Shown piece after piece: positions 43,433 to 53,157 of a stretch of DNA of 64,000 nt. The stretch's first letter is position 1; the number at the start of each line of letters is the position of its first letter. This DNA is from Sphingobacterium sp. SYP-B4668 (GTDB taxonomy: Bacteria; Bacteroidota; Bacteroidia; Sphingobacteriales; Sphingobacteriaceae). The notes under the pieces were generated by a model. The model was given only the letters and a program-made list of their open reading frames with translations, made no database searches and was not told the origin of the DNA. The translations under genes were made by a program, and so were the position numbers. The stretch covers positions 3,968,001-4,032,000 of the forward strand of contig NZ_CP115483.1 in assembly GCF_027627455.1 (NCBI RefSeq), written 5' to 3'.

Positions 43433-45114
43433 GGTTTACTCGTTCCTTGCAATAACCACATCTTAGACCACTGGCTATTCTTACCGCGGATGTTAGAATA
43501 TGGTGTTTCTTCAATTTTTTCAATAGCCGCATTGGCGTTCTTTTCATTGGCAGACAACTCATTGTTCCCGTAGATGAATCGCAATGGAAGCACAGGCTCT
43601 GCAGATGCCGGCCCTGCCACTAACTGGGGTAGTCCTGTACGTCTAAAATCCATCCATGCCTCTACCGAGCAATTCCAACTTGCTATCCATTTCTGTTCGA
43701 TAATTCGTTCCAAGGTGCCGTTATATTTCACATTGGTCTGGCTGATGAATGCGCCGTAACCGTCAGCAGCTCCCCAAGTGGCCAATGATTGGCGTACCGC
43801 CTCATTGTAAAAAGTCTCCGCGTTGCCAGATATCCATCCACGTTGCCCAGCTTCAGCCAAAATAAACAGCGTTTCGGATGCAGATGCTATACGACGTCTC
43901 AAAAAATCGCCTGTGGTAGCTCGGTACTTAGGTGCCAGCTGCGATACATGCTGATTTTCTACCGATTGGCCGGGAGTAGGATTGTTGTTATAACCATCAG
44001 GCACCATTGAGCCCACTGGAATTCCGACGTATAACCGAGTGTCCAGATGACTGCCTAACAAATTAGGATTATAACGACGGGTAAACTTATGTCCTTTTGC
44101 AATCTCAGCGACGTATTGCGCATCGGTTAACGAAACATAAGCTTGTTGCATCCCATCTTTCCGTACAAATGACTCGGTAGCAACCGTTAACGATAGGTCT
44201 TCAACCCACTGACAATGTACAGGTGCTACCCATACTTTCAAACGGGGATCATCGTTGGCAAGGAGATTATCTAACAAAGTCTTTGCAAGCTTACGTCTAC
44301 GAAAACCACTTCCACCTTCAGAGTCGAATTGCTGTGCCAAGTACCATGAATCAGCACTCGTATTACCTAGAAAACGTACCCCTGCGTCGTTGCTGCTGTT
44401 ATCTATGTATACACCTCCATCATATACTTTTTTGATATATTCAGAGGCTACATTGGGTAATTTCGCAGATAGTCGCATGGCATATCGCAACATGAGAGTA
44501 TTGGCCAGTCGATGCCATTTGTCAATGTTACCTTGATAAACCAAATCATGGTTAGCAATGATACCAGTATTGGTATTATTCTTAAACAATGCTACTGCTT
44601 TATCAAGATCTGCTAATATCCCTCGATAGATTGTTTCCTGATTATCGAAAGTAGGTTGAATGATATCTTCACCCGCTTTGAGTGCTTCTGTGTAGGGAGC
44701 GTCGCCCCAAAGATCCGTTATATTGCCAAAGGCAAATGCCCGAATCACATAACCTATCCCTTCATGCATCGGAAACTTTCCTGCTATAGCACTATTGATC
44801 ATCAATTCATTATCACGGAGCACATTATACCAGTTTCCCCAATCTCGATTGGACCACACGTAGTGGTTGTAGCCGGTAAACCAGCCGTCTTCCTGCATAT
44901 GCTGTACCACGCCACTACTCACACTATTATCCAATTCTGCGTAAGCGCCTGAGACTTTTGATAAGATACCCGGAAGCAAAAGATTCACATTTGCTTTATC
45001 GGGATCTACACCATTTGGATTTTGGTTCAGCTCCGTTAATTTATCATTACATCCTATCAATGTCAGGATGGCCATGGCCGTTACAAGGTATTTATAGAAA
45101 ATATTTTTCATCAC
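43426..45114 (-). CDS. SusD/RagB-family surface lipoprotein (SusD-like_2 type)
   Basis: A 562-residue outer-membrane lipoprotein. The lipobox is MAILTLIGCNDKLTELNQNP with Cys22, followed by the SusD-like_2 opening GVDPDKANVNLLLPGIL. Scaffold blocks include YVIRAFAFGNITDLWGDAPY, KWHRLANTLMLRYAMRLSAK and LFILAEAGQRGWISGNAETF. The late WNCSVEAWMDFRRTGLPQLV is also typical. It starts 9 bases after the SusC stop and overlaps the GDPD start slightly. It belongs to the same SusD branch as the lipoprotein at 14360 beside the phospholipase C, which is of interest because both loci carry phosphodiester-cleaving enzymes. Confidence 0.94.
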   Translation of the reverse strand: MMKNIFYKYLVTAMAILTLIGCNDKLTELNQNPNGVDPDKANVNLLLPGILSKVSGAYAELDNSVSSGVVQHMQEDGWFTGYNHYVWSNRDWGNWYNVLRDNELMINSAIAGKFPMHEGIGYVIRAFAFGNITDLWGDAPYTEALKAGEDIIQPTFDNQETIYRGILADLDKAVALFKNNTNTGIIANHDLVYQGNIDKWHRLANTLMLRYAMRLSAKLPNVASEYIKKVYDGGVYIDNSSNDAGVRFLGNTSADSWYLAQQFDSEGGSGFRRRKLAKTLLDNLLANDDPRLKVWVAPVHCQWVEDLSLTVATESFVRKDGMQQAYVSLTDAQYVAEIAKGHKFTRRYNPNLLGSHLDTRLYVGIPVGSMVPDGYNNNPTPGQSVENQHVSQLAPKYRATTGDFLRRRIASASETLFILAEAGQRGWISGNAETFYNEAVRQSLATWGAADGYGAFISQTNVKYNGTLERIIEQKWIASWNCSVEAWMDFRRTGLPQLVAGPASAEPVLPLRFIYGNNELSANEKNANAAIEKIEETPYSNIRGKNSQWSKMWLLQGTSKPW

Positions 45115-45123
45115 GAATAAAGA

Positions 45124-48100
45124 TTATAATGTCAAATCCAATTTAAACCCAAATGGTACCGTCCAAGGACTTAGATTTAGGGTTTCGATACCCTGTCTAA
45201 AACCTCCAGCATCTGCTTGGAATGCGCGCTCTGGATCTATACCTATTTTAGCTTTCGTCCAAAGCATGATATTCCGAGTAAAGACCGATACACGTAGATT
45301 TTGAATATGTTTAATTCCTTTGATATCATAGCCTAAAGCCAGTTCTCTTAATTTCAAGTAGTCTGCATCAAAGGTGACCTGCTGATTGTAATTCCAAGAG
45401 TATTGATCAGATGCACGATACAACATTGTTCCATCACCACCCAGATGTTCTTTGTAGCCGGTCAATTTACCCTCCGAATCATATTGTGCTATGACCCCTG
45501 GAATGAAAACACCATCATAACCTGCAACACCTCCTTGATTTAAATAATAACCACCAGTCTCCTCAGTCAACCCGCCTACCCTTGGAAAATTGCCGTTATG
45601 AGGAATGATATACTTTTCTGGATTTGATTTCAAAAACGCAGCCATTTCCTCAGCACTCATCTTTCCCCCTGGTATCATCAGATCCAACTGGTGTTGTGAT
45701 TTCCAATCCGAGCCCCCGTATCGATATGTCTGCGATTGGAACTGCCCGCCGTAGCGCCAATCCAAGCTAAAACTTAAATGTATGTTTTTGTAACTAAATG
45801 AATTTTGCATCCCCGCCAAAAATTTTGGATTGAAATTTCCGACTTTGATTCTGTTTTCAACAGCATTGTCCTGTATCCATTTCCCATCATTCCCTAATAC
45901 CGGCCACATATAATATTGGGAAGTAGGGTCTGTAACACGTGCATATCCCCTACTATACAAGTTACCGACCTCTTCGCCTACCCAGGTCATGGCTCCCGAG
46001 CTATTTTCGCTCCAATATTCATAGTAGTCTATTCCCGGAGCCAATTCCAATATCTTTGTACGATTTTGAGAAAAATTAACATTTACATCCCAAGTGAAAC
46101 TATTGTCTCTTTTTATCGGCGTACCGCCTAAACCAAACTCCCATCCCTTGCTTTGTAGCTTTCCAGCATTAATCAGCTTTTTTGCATAACCCGAAGATTG
46201 TGCAGTGTTTACGGGAAGAATTTGGTTTTTATTTTCCACCTGATAATAGGTTGCTTCAAATCGCAACCTATTACCATACATATTCAAATCAACCCCTGCC
46301 TCATAGGACGTCGCGATTTCAGGTTTCAAATTAGGAGATAGCAATGTCTCGGGCATCTCCATATAGATTAAATCCCCCCATCGTCCTGTCGATAATACAG
46401 GGTTAAGTTGATACGGATTGGTGTCATTACCCACCTGTGCTATCCCCCCCCTCAGCTTTAACAATGAGATTTGAGCTGGTAGAGAAAAAGTTTCATTCGC
46501 AATCCAACTCAATGACGCAGAAGGATAGAAATATGATCTATTCTCAGCTGGCAATGTACTAGACCAATCATTGCGGGCGGTAAGATCCAAGTATAATTGA
46601 CTCTTATAGCTCAAATTTGCCATAGCGTATAAGCTATAGATGGATTTTTTATATTCCCCATTTCTGATATCCAAACCCGCTGCTGGGATATTGGACAAGC
46701 GATACAGTCCTGGAATAGTCAAACCTGCATTACGTTTGGATCCGGCATACACATCGGTATTATATTGGTTCATATAATTTCCTCCAGCAGATATCGAATA
46801 GTTAAAATCAGGTAACTGGGACCCACTATTGTAGGTAAATAAGAAATCGATGTTGTTTTCTCTATTTTTTATATCCTGTAGGTGATATCCCCCTTTCATG
46901 TCGCGGCTATAGCTCCACGGTATCTTCGTCTCTCGAGTTTCTACAGAACGTGTCTCAGCGGCTCTAAAAAAAGCAGAAATACGATCACTTATATCCCAAT
47001 CCAATTTGACATTACCGTAGACTCTATCCCTAACAAAGGCATTAGTAAGTGCATATGCTAAAAAATAAGGATTGTCTTTTCCAGCAACAACTTGACGCTG
47101 CTGTATACCTTCCTGTCCGTCCATCCAATAATCCTTTAAATCCAAGACATTGACATGAGGAAAGTTATATACAGCTTGTAACGGATTTGATCCTCTATTA
47201 CCAGTTGCAGGCATGTCATTGGATTTAGAGCGCACAAGATTAATATTGCTAGATAGCTTTAAGTTATTGGCAATTGCATACGTCACGTTGGAGCTTATAC
47301 CGTTTCTATACAGGTTACTATTGGGAATCAAACCCTTATGATTCATATTATTGACTGAAAAGCGGTATTGAAGCTTTTCCCCTGCCCCTGCAATGGATAG
47401 ATTGTTGGAAGACGTAATTGCTGTATTCAGAAAATTCTTCATGTTATCGGAATATGATTTCAATTCCGTAGGGATTTTATTCCCATCCGCCCCTATCGGA
47501 CTATTCCATTGTATTGCAAGATTACCTTTATCCAATTCTGGTCCAGCCCAATAAGCCGAGTTTTCTGCCAAGGGTCCTGCTGGCCTCGTACCCGAAGCAT
47601 ATTTATAGTGAAAATCCAAGAATCTCACAGGTTTCTCAAACACATTATTTGTTGAAAAATTAATAGAAGTCTTTTGTCCCTTTTTACCTGATTTGGTAGT
47701 AATCAATACCACTCCGTTCCCAGCTCTCGACCCATAAAGTGCCGCAGCGCTCGGCCCCTTCAATACCGAAATACTTTCTACATCATCTGGATTGATGTCC
47801 GAAATAGGATTTCCGTAGTCTACCTGGTTGCGGTCGTTTCCAAAACTACTGACATTGTTCATACCACTTACCAAGGGTACACCGTCTATCACGTAAAGAG
47901 GTTGATTGTCTGAGCTTAAGGATGTCGCTCCTCGAATCACCATACTAATAGAAGAACCTACTCCCCCAGTTTGATTAAGCGTGACACCAGGAACTTTACC
48001 CGCGATACCACCTAACAAATTCTCTTGCACGACAGTGTTCAAACTCTCGCCATCTATTTTGCCCACTGAATATCCCAAAGAACGCTCAGAACGCTTGATG

Positions 48101-48465
48101 CCCAATGCCGTCACCACAACCGTTTCGATTTCTCTATTAGAAGGTTCTAATTTAATTTGAAATGATCGCTTCCCTTCAAGATTGACTTTTTGCCCTTGAT
48201 ACCCTACATGAGAGAGCGTAATAGAAAGATCATTTGGGGTCAGTTCGATTGAAAATTTCCCGTCTTCATTGGTGCTCGTTGTCCTTGAGGAGCTACTGGT
48301 CTTCACACTGACTCCGGCCAATGGGCTACCATCAATTGATGACGTCACTACGCCACTGATAGAGGTATTGCTTTGTTGAGCCGTGACTGGGTGAATGATC
48401 ACGATTGCGAGCAATAAAGCCCAAAAGCAACACCAGCCTTTAAATGAAATGATGTTTGTTTTCAT
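45124..48465 (-). CDS. SusC/RagA TonB-dependent receptor
   Basis: A 1113-residue outer-membrane TonB-dependent transporter without STN domain. A signal peptide (to about residue 29, ending PVTAQQ) precedes the carboxypeptidase-regulatory-like domain (ISGVVTSSIDGSPLAGVSVK). Next are the SusC box (IETVVVTALGIKRSERSLGY), plug motifs (RGATSLSSDNQPLYVIDGVP, PSAAALYGSRAGNGVVLITT) and a barrel ending in FGFKLDLTL. The ALGIKRSERSLGYSVGKIDG region marks the same receptor branch as the SusC at 10889. It lies 46 bases after a sialidase-fold gene and 9 bases before its SusD. In the operon it is the surface importer feeding the periplasmic phosphoesterases and the cytosolic isomerase-kinase-aldolase set. 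Confidence 0.95.
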   Translation of the reverse strand: MKTNIISFKGWCCFWALLLAIVIIHPVTAQQSNTSISGVVTSSIDGSPLAGVSVKTSSSSRTTSTNEDGKFSIELTPNDLSITLSHVGYQGQKVNLEGKRSFQIKLEPSNREIETVVVTALGIKRSERSLGYSVGKIDGESLNTVVQENLLGGIAGKVPGVTLNQTGGVGSSISMVIRGATSLSSDNQPLYVIDGVPLVSGMNNVSSFGNDRNQVDYGNPISDINPDDVESISVLKGPSAAALYGSRAGNGVVLITTKSGKKGQKTSINFSTNNVFEKPVRFLDFHYKYASGTRPAGPLAENSAYWAGPELDKGNLAIQWNSPIGADGNKIPTELKSYSDNMKNFLNTAITSSNNLSIAGAGEKLQYRFSVNNMNHKGLIPNSNLYRNGISSNVTYAIANNLKLSSNINLVRSKSNDMPATGNRGSNPLQAVYNFPHVNVLDLKDYWMDGQEGIQQRQVVAGKDNPYFLAYALTNAFVRDRVYGNVKLDWDISDRISAFFRAAETRSVETRETKIPWSYSRDMKGGYHLQDIKNRENNIDFLFTYNSGSQLPDFNYSISAGGNYMNQYNTDVYAGSKRNAGLTIPGLYRLSNIPAAGLDIRNGEYKKSIYSLYAMANLSYKSQLYLDLTARNDWSSTLPAENRSYFYPSASLSWIANETFSLPAQISLLKLRGGIAQVGNDTNPYQLNPVLSTGRWGDLIYMEMPETLLSPNLKPEIATSYEAGVDLNMYGNRLRFEATYYQVENKNQILPVNTAQSSGYAKKLINAGKLQSKGWEFGLGGTPIKRDNSFTWDVNVNFSQNRTKILELAPGIDYYEYWSENSSGAMTWVGEEVGNLYSRGYARVTDPTSQYYMWPVLGNDGKWIQDNAVENRIKVGNFNPKFLAGMQNSFSYKNIHLSFSLDWRYGGQFQSQTYRYGGSDWKSQHQLDLMIPGGKMSAEEMAAFLKSNPEKYIIPHNGNFPRVGGLTEETGGYYLNQGGVAGYDGVFIPGVIAQYDSEGKLTGYKEHLGGDGTMLYRASDQYSWNYNQQVTFDADYLKLRELALGYDIKGIKHIQNLRVSVFTRNIMLWTKAKIGIDPERAFQADAGGFRQGIETLNLSPWTVPFGFKLDLTL

Positions 48466-48511
48466 AAATATTTCTTTAATTGATTCTATAGGTGAAATAA
48501 CTGCTTACATG

Positions 48512-49585
48512 TTAATCCAACTTCACTTTATCATTAATCTTTATTTTTTTAAATGCGATGTTAGATCGGTTCCAGGTGTAAGTAAGCGCTACCCCTTCTT
48601 CACTGGACACAATTGCGGGATAAGAATACTCGTCTCCTTCCTTACCCTCTTCAAGTTTGACAACATCTATCCATTTCTCCCCATTATCCGTAGATATTGC
48701 TAGATTTAGCGCTGCTCGCGACCCCCAATTTTTATCATCTGGATTGTATAATAATGCCAATGTGCCGTCTTCCAATTTGACTAAGTCAATTCCACTGTTG
48801 GGGTTAGGCAGATTAGTCGCATAGGGCTTATTCCATGTCGCCCCGTAGTCATCCGAATCACTTCTATAAATAGACCCACCACTGGTCCGTAGAAGCATAT
48901 GTACCTTCCCCTTCTCTGACTCCCATAATGTAGGTTGTATCATTCCCTCTCCTCCCAAGCTATCCACATCGAATGGTAAAAAATCGGTCTTCTCCCAAGT
49001 CTTACCCTCATCCTTGCTAATATCCACAAAGGCCCGCCATACCCCGGATTCATCCGAAGCTCCAGCAACCCAGTAACCATTAGACAGTACAATAGGCTTA
49101 TTTCGCACAGGACCACGTCCGCCACGATCTCCAGCAACAAGCTCCAAAGGTGCTGACCACGATTCACCATTGTCAGTGGACTTAATATACCACGTTTCCC
49201 AACTAGCAATTTCTGACCCCACCTTAAAGAATAGAATAATCTCCCCATTGTCCCTGCGAAACAATACAGGATTCCAATGTGGCACTTCTCTGATTTTGGC
49301 GACTTCCTTTGGAAAAGACCAAGAATCGCCATCGCCTTTCGTTAACCATATGCCCACGTCATTGTGCTTTTCTTTAGTTCCGCCAAACCAAGCGACTAAA
49401 AATTCATCATTGCCCAACGACACCAATGTCGACGCATGGGCCTGTTCAAAAGGTCTATTATCTGGTAATACGAAAGAAGCCTTTTCAATACTCGTGTGAT
49501 TTACTTCCTCATGTTGACATGAAGAAAAAACAGTAAGCAAAAAGACAATTGCAGGAAATAAAAATACTCTCATCATAATTATCAT
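48512..49585 (-). CDS. Sialidase-fold (BNR/Asp-box) exported lipoprotein A
   Basis: A 357-residue exported protein with a lipobox (FLLTVFSSCQHEE, Cys about 24) and a six-bladed neuraminidase fold. Four Asp-boxes S-x-D-x-G-x-x-W are visible (STDNGESW, SKDEGKTW, SDDYGATW, STDNGEKW). The front of the fold carries HASTLVSLGNDEFLVAWFGG and HWNPVLFRRDNGEI, typical of the BNR_2 group annotated as exo-alpha-sialidase. Members of this fold also include non-sialidases (rhamnosidases, lyases), and the operon lacks the usual sialic-acid genes nanE and N-acylmannosamine kinase. I therefore call the fold, not the activity. It sits directly before the SusC gene, 46 bases away. Met4 or Met5 are alternative starts. 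Confidence 0.87.
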   Translation of the reverse strand: MIIMMRVFLFPAIVFLLTVFSSCQHEEVNHTSIEKASFVLPDNRPFEQAHASTLVSLGNDEFLVAWFGGTKEKHNDVGIWLTKGDGDSWSFPKEVAKIREVPHWNPVLFRRDNGEIILFFKVGSEIASWETWYIKSTDNGESWSAPLELVAGDRGGRGPVRNKPIVLSNGYWVAGASDESGVWRAFVDISKDEGKTWEKTDFLPFDVDSLGGEGMIQPTLWESEKGKVHMLLRTSGGSIYRSDSDDYGATWNKPYATNLPNPNSGIDLVKLEDGTLALLYNPDDKNWGSRAALNLAISTDNGEKWIDVVKLEEGKEGDEYSYPAIVSSEEGVALTYTWNRSNIAFKKIKINDKVKLD

Positions 49586-49692
49586 GTGTTAGTGGATACC
49601 TCAAAATTAGGTCAAGACCTTGATCAATCTTTCTAATAAATTATCATATTTATTGCAGATATTAGCAACTACAGCATCTAAACAGCTGGTCA

Positions 49693-51870
49693 TCAATGGA
49701 TAATTTGAAGATATCTTCCCATCCAGTAAGGCAACAACCAAATGTCGCCTGCGCTATTTTCGGCACGGCCACCATTGCCCCCGTCCAAGACAAATCGATT
49801 GGCATTATGTCGCGATATCTTTAACTCATCCGGAGGCAATACCACCTTCGTATACTGGTTTCTGAAGTTACCTTCAACCATTTCAATATCCTTCCTATCG
49901 CTATTCTTAATATTCCAATGAATAAGGTCCAACGGATATTTCTGTAGATACCAAACCGCATCATTCATCCCACAATCTGGTATTCCAGTCATCGCAGTTA
50001 TGATATTCCAAAGTGCCTCTTTTTCCGGAAGTTCGATTTTCCAATGATCTACGATAGCTTCTTTGAATTTCTCCTTCAACTCCTTGTTAAAGGCATAGCG
50101 ATAGAGCCCCCAATACCCCAAAAAATACATCTCATCGTCCGAATGGTTCCAATACACAGAAAGCAGTTGGCTCAAATCATCCTCCGTACCATCGGACTTG
50201 CCAATTTGGTCCATAGGTCGCATCAGGTTTTCAAGATAACCATGCTTATCCATTAATTCAAAAGCTTTTGTCTTAAAGATTTCTTTTTTTGTAAAATGAT
50301 AGGCCGTTTGTAGCATTGCAATAATATTTGAAGAGTTTAATTTCCGATCACCTACATTCTTAGAAAAGCCATTCACATATGTTGGGTTCCATTTACCCCA
50401 TTCTGTGGGTTTTCCATCATAGTCAATCAAATAATATTCATGCGCTACGATATGACTCATGAGCGAATCAATCAAACGAATAGCTTGATCTTTGATGCCC
50501 CTATCCTCTATAATCTCAGCGATTACACCAAATGCAAAAATATGCCCTATAGCTTCGTCTGAACTTGTAGTAGCCTTCCAATCCCAATCTTTATGGGGTG
50601 ATTTTTGCCAACGTTCTGGATCAGCCAACTCATTTATGTGTCCTGTGCGTTCAAAAGACCGAGCAGGGAATCCTTTTATCGGATTAATGCCATACAGACG
50701 ATCCATAGCGTCCAAAGACTCACGTGTATTCTGTAATGCTTCAGGATCTTTCGTAACGACATATCTAAAAGCCTGTCCTGCCAGATACATCGATGTCCAC
50801 AGACCATCATTATCCGAGTCACTCATATACCCCGTTGAGATATCCCCATCAGTCATGCCCGAAAGTGTGGAATTAAATCCATTTCGGATATGCCTAGCTC
50901 TCACTTGATTTTCATAAAAAATCGCCTTTTCAGCTAATGTCATAGTCTTAGAAATAATCTTTGACAATCCCTTATCCGTGAGAATAAGCATGTTGCCATC
51001 CGTTCCCAACTTAATATCCACGACCCCATCATCAACTAGCCAACGCTTACTGGCGTAATATTTTATTTCTCCTCCCTTATCCATCCGAAATGCTCCCTGC
51101 TTACTTCCCACCCATAACTCTCCATTCAAACTTCTTACCACCTGAAGCGCCAAAGAAGGTAACTTTGGATTTTTACGCGTCAATGCATAAGATTCGTTAA
51201 AAAAATATAATCCTTCACTTTTATGGGCAATGATTACCTCGTTACCATGTTGGGCGACGGACACAAAGCCATTGCCCTTATAGAGCGATTTGGTTTTCAT
51301 ATTGTTCAATTCCCCCAGTAGGAGCTCTCCATCTGTTAAGATTAAAACCTGATGCGCATCATTGCCCTTTACCACCTCCAACAGGGTAGACTGGGGTAAT
51401 GTCGTACTCCATGCGGATTTCCCATCTTTCAAGTACTGGATTTTATTTTTACCATAGACAACATATTCAGTTTTAGACAACGGTATCAGTCCTACTGCAT
51501 CTTCCACATCATGGGGGATATAAAGGGTTCCCGCCCATGCGTTACTGAAAATAACACGCTTGTCCAAGTACACAAATTGACCATCAAGCTGCGCAATATC
51601 TACTATCGCCTTATCCTTCATAAAACGATAGCTATTATCATCAACGATGGTTCCCGGTAGCAAAAGCTCTCCCCCAGACAGCTTTTTAAGGCTGCCGTTG
51701 CTCAAAAGCTGGATATTCCCATTGCGGTCGGACTCTACAGTTTGAGGTTCAGACGTAGCGGTATATTTTATGGCATACTCCTGTGTATAAGGATGGTCTC
51801 GATGGGTTACTTGAGCATAGAGCGGAAACAACAATACACTTAACCCAATAGATACTAAAAGTCTTTTCAT
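49693..51870 (-). CDS. Exported two-domain protein of unknown function (beta-propeller-like plus helical domain)
   Basis: A 725-residue protein with a clear signal peptide (LLVSIGLSVLLFPLYAQ). I do not recognise a named family. Residues about 25-310 are beta-rich with repeats of the type LILTDGELLLGEL, LNGELWVGSKQGAFRMDKGG and LGTDGNMLILTDKGLSKI, like the propeller of hybrid sensor proteins. Residues about 330-725 are mostly helical with aromatic and acidic clusters (MTDGDISTGYMSDSDNDGLW, FPARSFERTGHINELADPER, ATTSSDEAIGHIFAFGVIAE). This could be an alpha/alpha-barrel glycosidase or lyase. It lies between the two sialidase-fold genes with about 110 bases on each side, so it is probably part of the same degradation set. 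No catalytic pair can be named. Confidence 0.85.
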   Translation of the reverse strand: MKRLLVSIGLSVLLFPLYAQVTHRDHPYTQEYAIKYTATSEPQTVESDRNGNIQLLSNGSLKKLSGGELLLPGTIVDDNSYRFMKDKAIVDIAQLDGQFVYLDKRVIFSNAWAGTLYIPHDVEDAVGLIPLSKTEYVVYGKNKIQYLKDGKSAWSTTLPQSTLLEVVKGNDAHQVLILTDGELLLGELNNMKTKSLYKGNGFVSVAQHGNEVIIAHKSEGLYFFNESYALTRKNPKLPSLALQVVRSLNGELWVGSKQGAFRMDKGGEIKYYASKRWLVDDGVVDIKLGTDGNMLILTDKGLSKIISKTMTLAEKAIFYENQVRARHIRNGFNSTLSGMTDGDISTGYMSDSDNDGLWTSMYLAGQAFRYVVTKDPEALQNTRESLDAMDRLYGINPIKGFPARSFERTGHINELADPERWQKSPHKDWDWKATTSSDEAIGHIFAFGVIAEIIEDRGIKDQAIRLIDSLMSHIVAHEYYLIDYDGKPTEWGKWNPTYVNGFSKNVGDRKLNSSNIIAMLQTAYHFTKKEIFKTKAFELMDKHGYLENLMRPMDQIGKSDGTEDDLSQLLSVYWNHSDDEMYFLGYWGLYRYAFNKELKEKFKEAIVDHWKIELPEKEALWNIITAMTGIPDCGMNDAVWYLQKYPLDLIHWNIKNSDRKDIEMVEGNFRNQYTKVVLPPDELKISRHNANRFVLDGGNGGRAENSAGDIWLLPYWMGRYLQIIH

Positions 51871-51980
51871 CTGTAAATAATTTTATTCCATCGATTGGAT
51901 GGAGTTTATCGTAATTAAAATTTATATTTCTTTATGTGATAACATTGAAGTTTCCATCACGAATGGTTTCTATTACATGC

Positions 51981-53156
51981 TTAGTTAATCGATTTTGGAT
52001 TGATTATCACATGTTCAATCGATTTGGTTTCTCCCGCTTTATGATGTGAATATGTCAAATGGACCATTCCATTAGATGTCAGGATCATGGCTGGATACGA
52101 AAAGCGTCCAGTTGTAGTCTTATCTTCCACAATAGGCCCCAAACTATTCCAGCTCTTGCCTTCATCCTTCGACTGGTATAACGACAGTCTATGTCTTCCA
52201 TCCTCGGTATCGTTCACAAGCAATAACCAGTTGTTTTGTCTTACTTTCACCGCTTCAACACTTGCCGTACTAGGAATATCGATTTCTTGACTCGCAGTCC
52301 AACTTAAGCCTTGATCTTTAGAGACACTAGTATGCAGCAGAGCCGGCTTATCTCCCGTATCTCGCATGTAGGCCATAATCTCACCTTTCGAATTTTCAAT
52401 TAAGGTTGGTTGGATGTTGCCTCGGCCTACAACTGGTAAACTTGATTTCCAGTGTTCACCATCATCATCCGAATAGGCCATCAAAGAAAAGTTCAAGCCG
52501 TCCGAGTATATCGGCAACAACAATCGCCCTGTAGACAACAACAATGGTTTTATTCGAGTCATCCAGCCAAAGGAACGTTTCATCAAATCTTCAGAAGCCT
52601 TGATGACCATATCATCATATCGCGGAGCATACTCCGCCCAACCGTGACCAGTAGCGGGCAACTCTTTAAAACGCAGCTTTACTTCATCGACAAAGTGTTC
52701 ATCAGGTTTGAGTAAGATATTGTCCTGCCATGTCCAGTTTACCTGCTCTTTCTTAAAATCTGTACTATTCTTTACACGCAAGATAGAATACTCCCATCTG
52801 TTGGCTTGCACGGCAATCCAGACTAAGTGGAGCTTCCCCTTATGTAAAAATAATACTGGATTACAGTCGGGCATACCTTCTGTATCTGCCAATATATAGG
52901 GGGTTCCCCATTTTTTGTCCTTTGAAGAATACTTCGCCCCCATTATCTTCACATCATCTGCCGTCCTTTCCCCAGACCCCTGAAACCAGGCCGCCAATAA
53001 GTTGCCATCCGTCAGTTCCACTATTGAGCTTCCATGGACATGCTGTCCCTGGAACGGAAAAATAAAACTCCGGTCCACAACCTCAAAACGGCTCTGCTGA
53101 CCGAAAGCTAAAATATAACAGGTCATGCACAAAAAAGCTATATAAATTCTCTTCAT
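51981..53156 (-). CDS. Sialidase-fold (BNR/Asp-box) exported protein B
   Basis: A 391-residue exported protein (signal peptide FLCMTCYILAFGQQ) with a neuraminidase-type propeller. Three Asp-boxes are visible (SDDDGEHW, SKDQGLSW, SKDEGKSW). The conserved front HVHGSSIVELTDGNLLAAWF followed by QGSGERT, and MPDCNPVLFLHKGKLHLVWI, match the BNR_2 type. The middle has a longer insertion (about 150-195) than sialidase-fold protein A. It is related to A but clearly diverged. It may remove terminal residues of the glycan; true sialidase activity is unproven. It starts 1 base after the phosphoesterase gene, showing tight operon packing. Confidence 0.87.
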   Translation of the reverse strand: MKRIYIAFLCMTCYILAFGQQSRFEVVDRSFIFPFQGQHVHGSSIVELTDGNLLAAWFQGSGERTADDVKIMGAKYSSKDKKWGTPYILADTEGMPDCNPVLFLHKGKLHLVWIAVQANRWEYSILRVKNSTDFKKEQVNWTWQDNILLKPDEHFVDEVKLRFKELPATGHGWAEYAPRYDDMVIKASEDLMKRSFGWMTRIKPLLLSTGRLLLPIYSDGLNFSLMAYSDDDGEHWKSSLPVVGRGNIQPTLIENSKGEIMAYMRDTGDKPALLHTSVSKDQGLSWTASQEIDIPSTASVEAVKVRQNNWLLLVNDTEDGRHRLSLYQSKDEGKSWNSLGPIVEDKTTTGRFSYPAMILTSNGMVHLTYSHHKAGETKSIEHVIINPKSIN

Positions 53157-53157
53157 A

